Assembly: GCA_002402165.1 (NCBI GenBank)
Contig: NVVI01000045.1
Location: forward strand, 14,884-21,277
Source: Flavobacteriales bacterium
Lineage (GTDB): Bacteria; Bacteroidota; Bacteroidia; Flavobacteriales_E; Vicingaceae
Reading direction: 5' to 3'
Length of the DNA: 6,394 nt
Shown: positions 5,558-6,394 of the stretch, piece after piece
Numbering within the stretch: the stretch's first letter is position 1
Layout of the letters: every line of letters starts with the position of its first letter
Position numbers and translations under genes: made by a program
Notes under the pieces: model-generated
Seen by the model: only the letters and a program-made list of their open reading frames with translations
The model's database searches: none
Told to the model about the DNA's origin: nothing

Positions 5558-6394
5558 CTATTGATCAAAATAAAAGTCTATTAATGTATTAAGATCCTTA
5601 GCGGATAAATTATTCTCTCCTTCAAAGAAGCCATCTATTGCGTTCGTCACTTCTTTTGCAGAAATATAGTTGTCATTATCAGTATCTAGCCCTTGAAATA
5701 TAGTGGGAATAGTTGAATTATTAATTGAAGTACTATTGTTTGCTGCTTCGTATTGTTTTTGAATTTCTTCCATTTCCTCTTTTGATAAATCTTCAGCCAC
5801 AAAAACTCTATATTCTGTTTCAACCGAATCTTTCATTTTTGCTTGTGTTTCAATCATTTCATCCGTTAATGTAATCCCATCCTTTGTTACCAATGAACCT
5901 GAAGCTGTATTTAGTTCCTTATCCTTATAATCTGGTACTCCATCTTCATCTCCATCTAACGCACAACCTTTATTATCTACTTTCACTCCTTCAGGTGTGT
6001 TCTGGCATAAATCTTTATGATCGAATACACCATCTCCATCACTATCATCTTTATCTAAATCAGAAAAATCAAAATCTTTATACTTGTCATCTTTTTTAGT
6101 TAATGTTGCAAAATTATATTGCAATCCGAAAGAAGTATAAAAAAGTTTATCATTTCCGCCATCAGCAACATTATCAATATAATCAGTCATTGTTATAATG
6201 TATGCTGCTGAAATCCGAGCCTGTAAGTTAGAGGATAGTTTGAACTTCAATCCAAATCGGATAGGAATAGTAAATGTTGTTTTTGAATAATTATTAAGAC
6301 TATCTTTTAATGATGTTTCGTATTCATAATTCCTTGTAATGACTGTGGAAAGTGTGTCTGCTCCAGGAGTAGATTCTGCTATATCTCTCAATGT
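5558..6394 (-). CDS. Outer-membrane barrel/TSP3/EF-hand protein, C-terminal part (5' end outside window)
   Basis: The last 278 residues of a protein whose frame remains open to the window edge. The TTG at 6389-6391 is not taken as the start, because the sequence there (LRDIAE) aligns with SIRNIAE at residue 170 of the 692-residue protein, inside its barrel. Residues 1-95 are the final barrel strands (TFTIPIRFG, GGNDKLFYTSF, LQYNF). Residues about 114-162 are TSP3 repeats: DSDGDGVFDHKD, C130 and C144, DGDEDGVPDYKD. The C-terminus holds an EF-hand-like loop, DTDNDNYISAKE (237-248), with acidic residues at positions 1, 3, 5 and 12, followed by a hydrophobic helical end (LNTLIDFYF). A similar ending occurs in other Bacteroidota TSP3 proteins that I recall from the family. 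There is no complete SPOR or OmpA domain. It is probably a calcium-binding outer-membrane protein whose C-terminus faces the periplasm. It is first of the visible genes in the presumed operon and 17 bp before the next. Confidence 0.85.
   Translation of the reverse strand, partial: TLRDIAESTPGADTLSTVITRNYEYETSLKDSLNNYSKTTFTIPIRFGLKFKLSSNLQARISAAYIITMTDYIDNVADGGNDKLFYTSFGLQYNFATLTKKDDKYKDFDFSDLDKDDSDGDGVFDHKDLCQNTPEGVKVDNKGCALDGDEDGVPDYKDKELNTASGSLVTKDGITLTDEMIETQAKMKDSVETEYRVFVAEDLSKEEMEEIQKQYEAANNSTSINNSTIPTIFQGLDTDNDNYISAKEVTNAIDGFFEGENNLSAKDLNTLIDFYFDQ
5651..5686 (-). other. EF-hand-like calcium-binding loop
   Basis: This codes for the 12-residue loop DTDNDNYISAKE. D1, D3, D5, I8 and E12 fit the EF-hand loop pattern, and position 6 is N in place of the usual G. 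It is followed by GFFEGENNLSAKDL, which could be the helix and remnant loop of a paired hand. Calcium binding is predicted from the motif only. Confidence 0.7.

Noticed and set aside
5884..6099. Plus-strand open frame of 71 codons
   Set aside because: It is antisense to the TSP3 region. Its Leu/His/Tyr-rich product is explained by reversed Asp, Lys and Gly codons of the real gene.
6389..6391. TTG at the right edge as start of the first barrel paralogue
   Set aside because: It aligns inside the barrel of the paralogue near residue 170 and is not followed by a signal peptide; the frame continues past the edge.

Overview
The window is AT-rich coding DNA with almost no intergenic space, and it looks like a chromosome segment from a member of Bacteroidota, probably of the Flavobacteriales/Cytophagales type. 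The signs are a type IX secretion (T9SS) C-terminal sorting domain, an outer-membrane barrel joined to thrombospondin type 3 (TSP3) calcium repeats, SPOR domains with the extended AFxxAYxxGKRI ending common in that phylum, and start codons without a clear Shine-Dalgarno sequence. The phylum call is confident; family or genus cannot be read from the sequence.

Layout. On the plus strand, positions 1-1068 hold the C-terminal part of a secreted T9SS cargo protein whose start lies outside the window. One base after its stop comes an RluD-family 23S rRNA pseudouridine synthase (1070-2101), apparently starting at TTG. It converges, across 12 bp, on three genes transcribed leftwards on the minus strand. 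In order of transcription these are a 5'-truncated barrel/TSP3/EF-hand protein (6394-5558), a 434-residue protein with two related beta-sandwich-like domains, Glu-Pro-rich linkers and a C-terminal SPOR domain (5540-4236), and a 692-residue outer-membrane barrel with TSP3 repeats and three SPOR-like domains (4192-2114). Gaps of 17 and 43 bp suggest an operon whose main promoter is beyond the right edge.

How the genes fit together. The two barrel/TSP3 proteins are diverged paralogues: about 30 of 46 residues match across the TSP3 block, and the last barrel strands also match. They bracket the middle protein, which carries the same kind of SPOR domain as the 692-residue protein. SPOR domains in characterised bacteria bind peptidoglycan glycan strands lacking stem peptides. 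The cluster therefore reads as a cell-envelope module linking the outer membrane to peptidoglycan, with SPOR repeats where Bacteroidota OmpA-like proteins usually have an OmpA C-terminal domain. That role is inference; the domain layout is visible directly.

No RNA genes, insertion sequences, CRISPR arrays or phage genes were seen, and there is no gene-free stretch longer than 300 bases.
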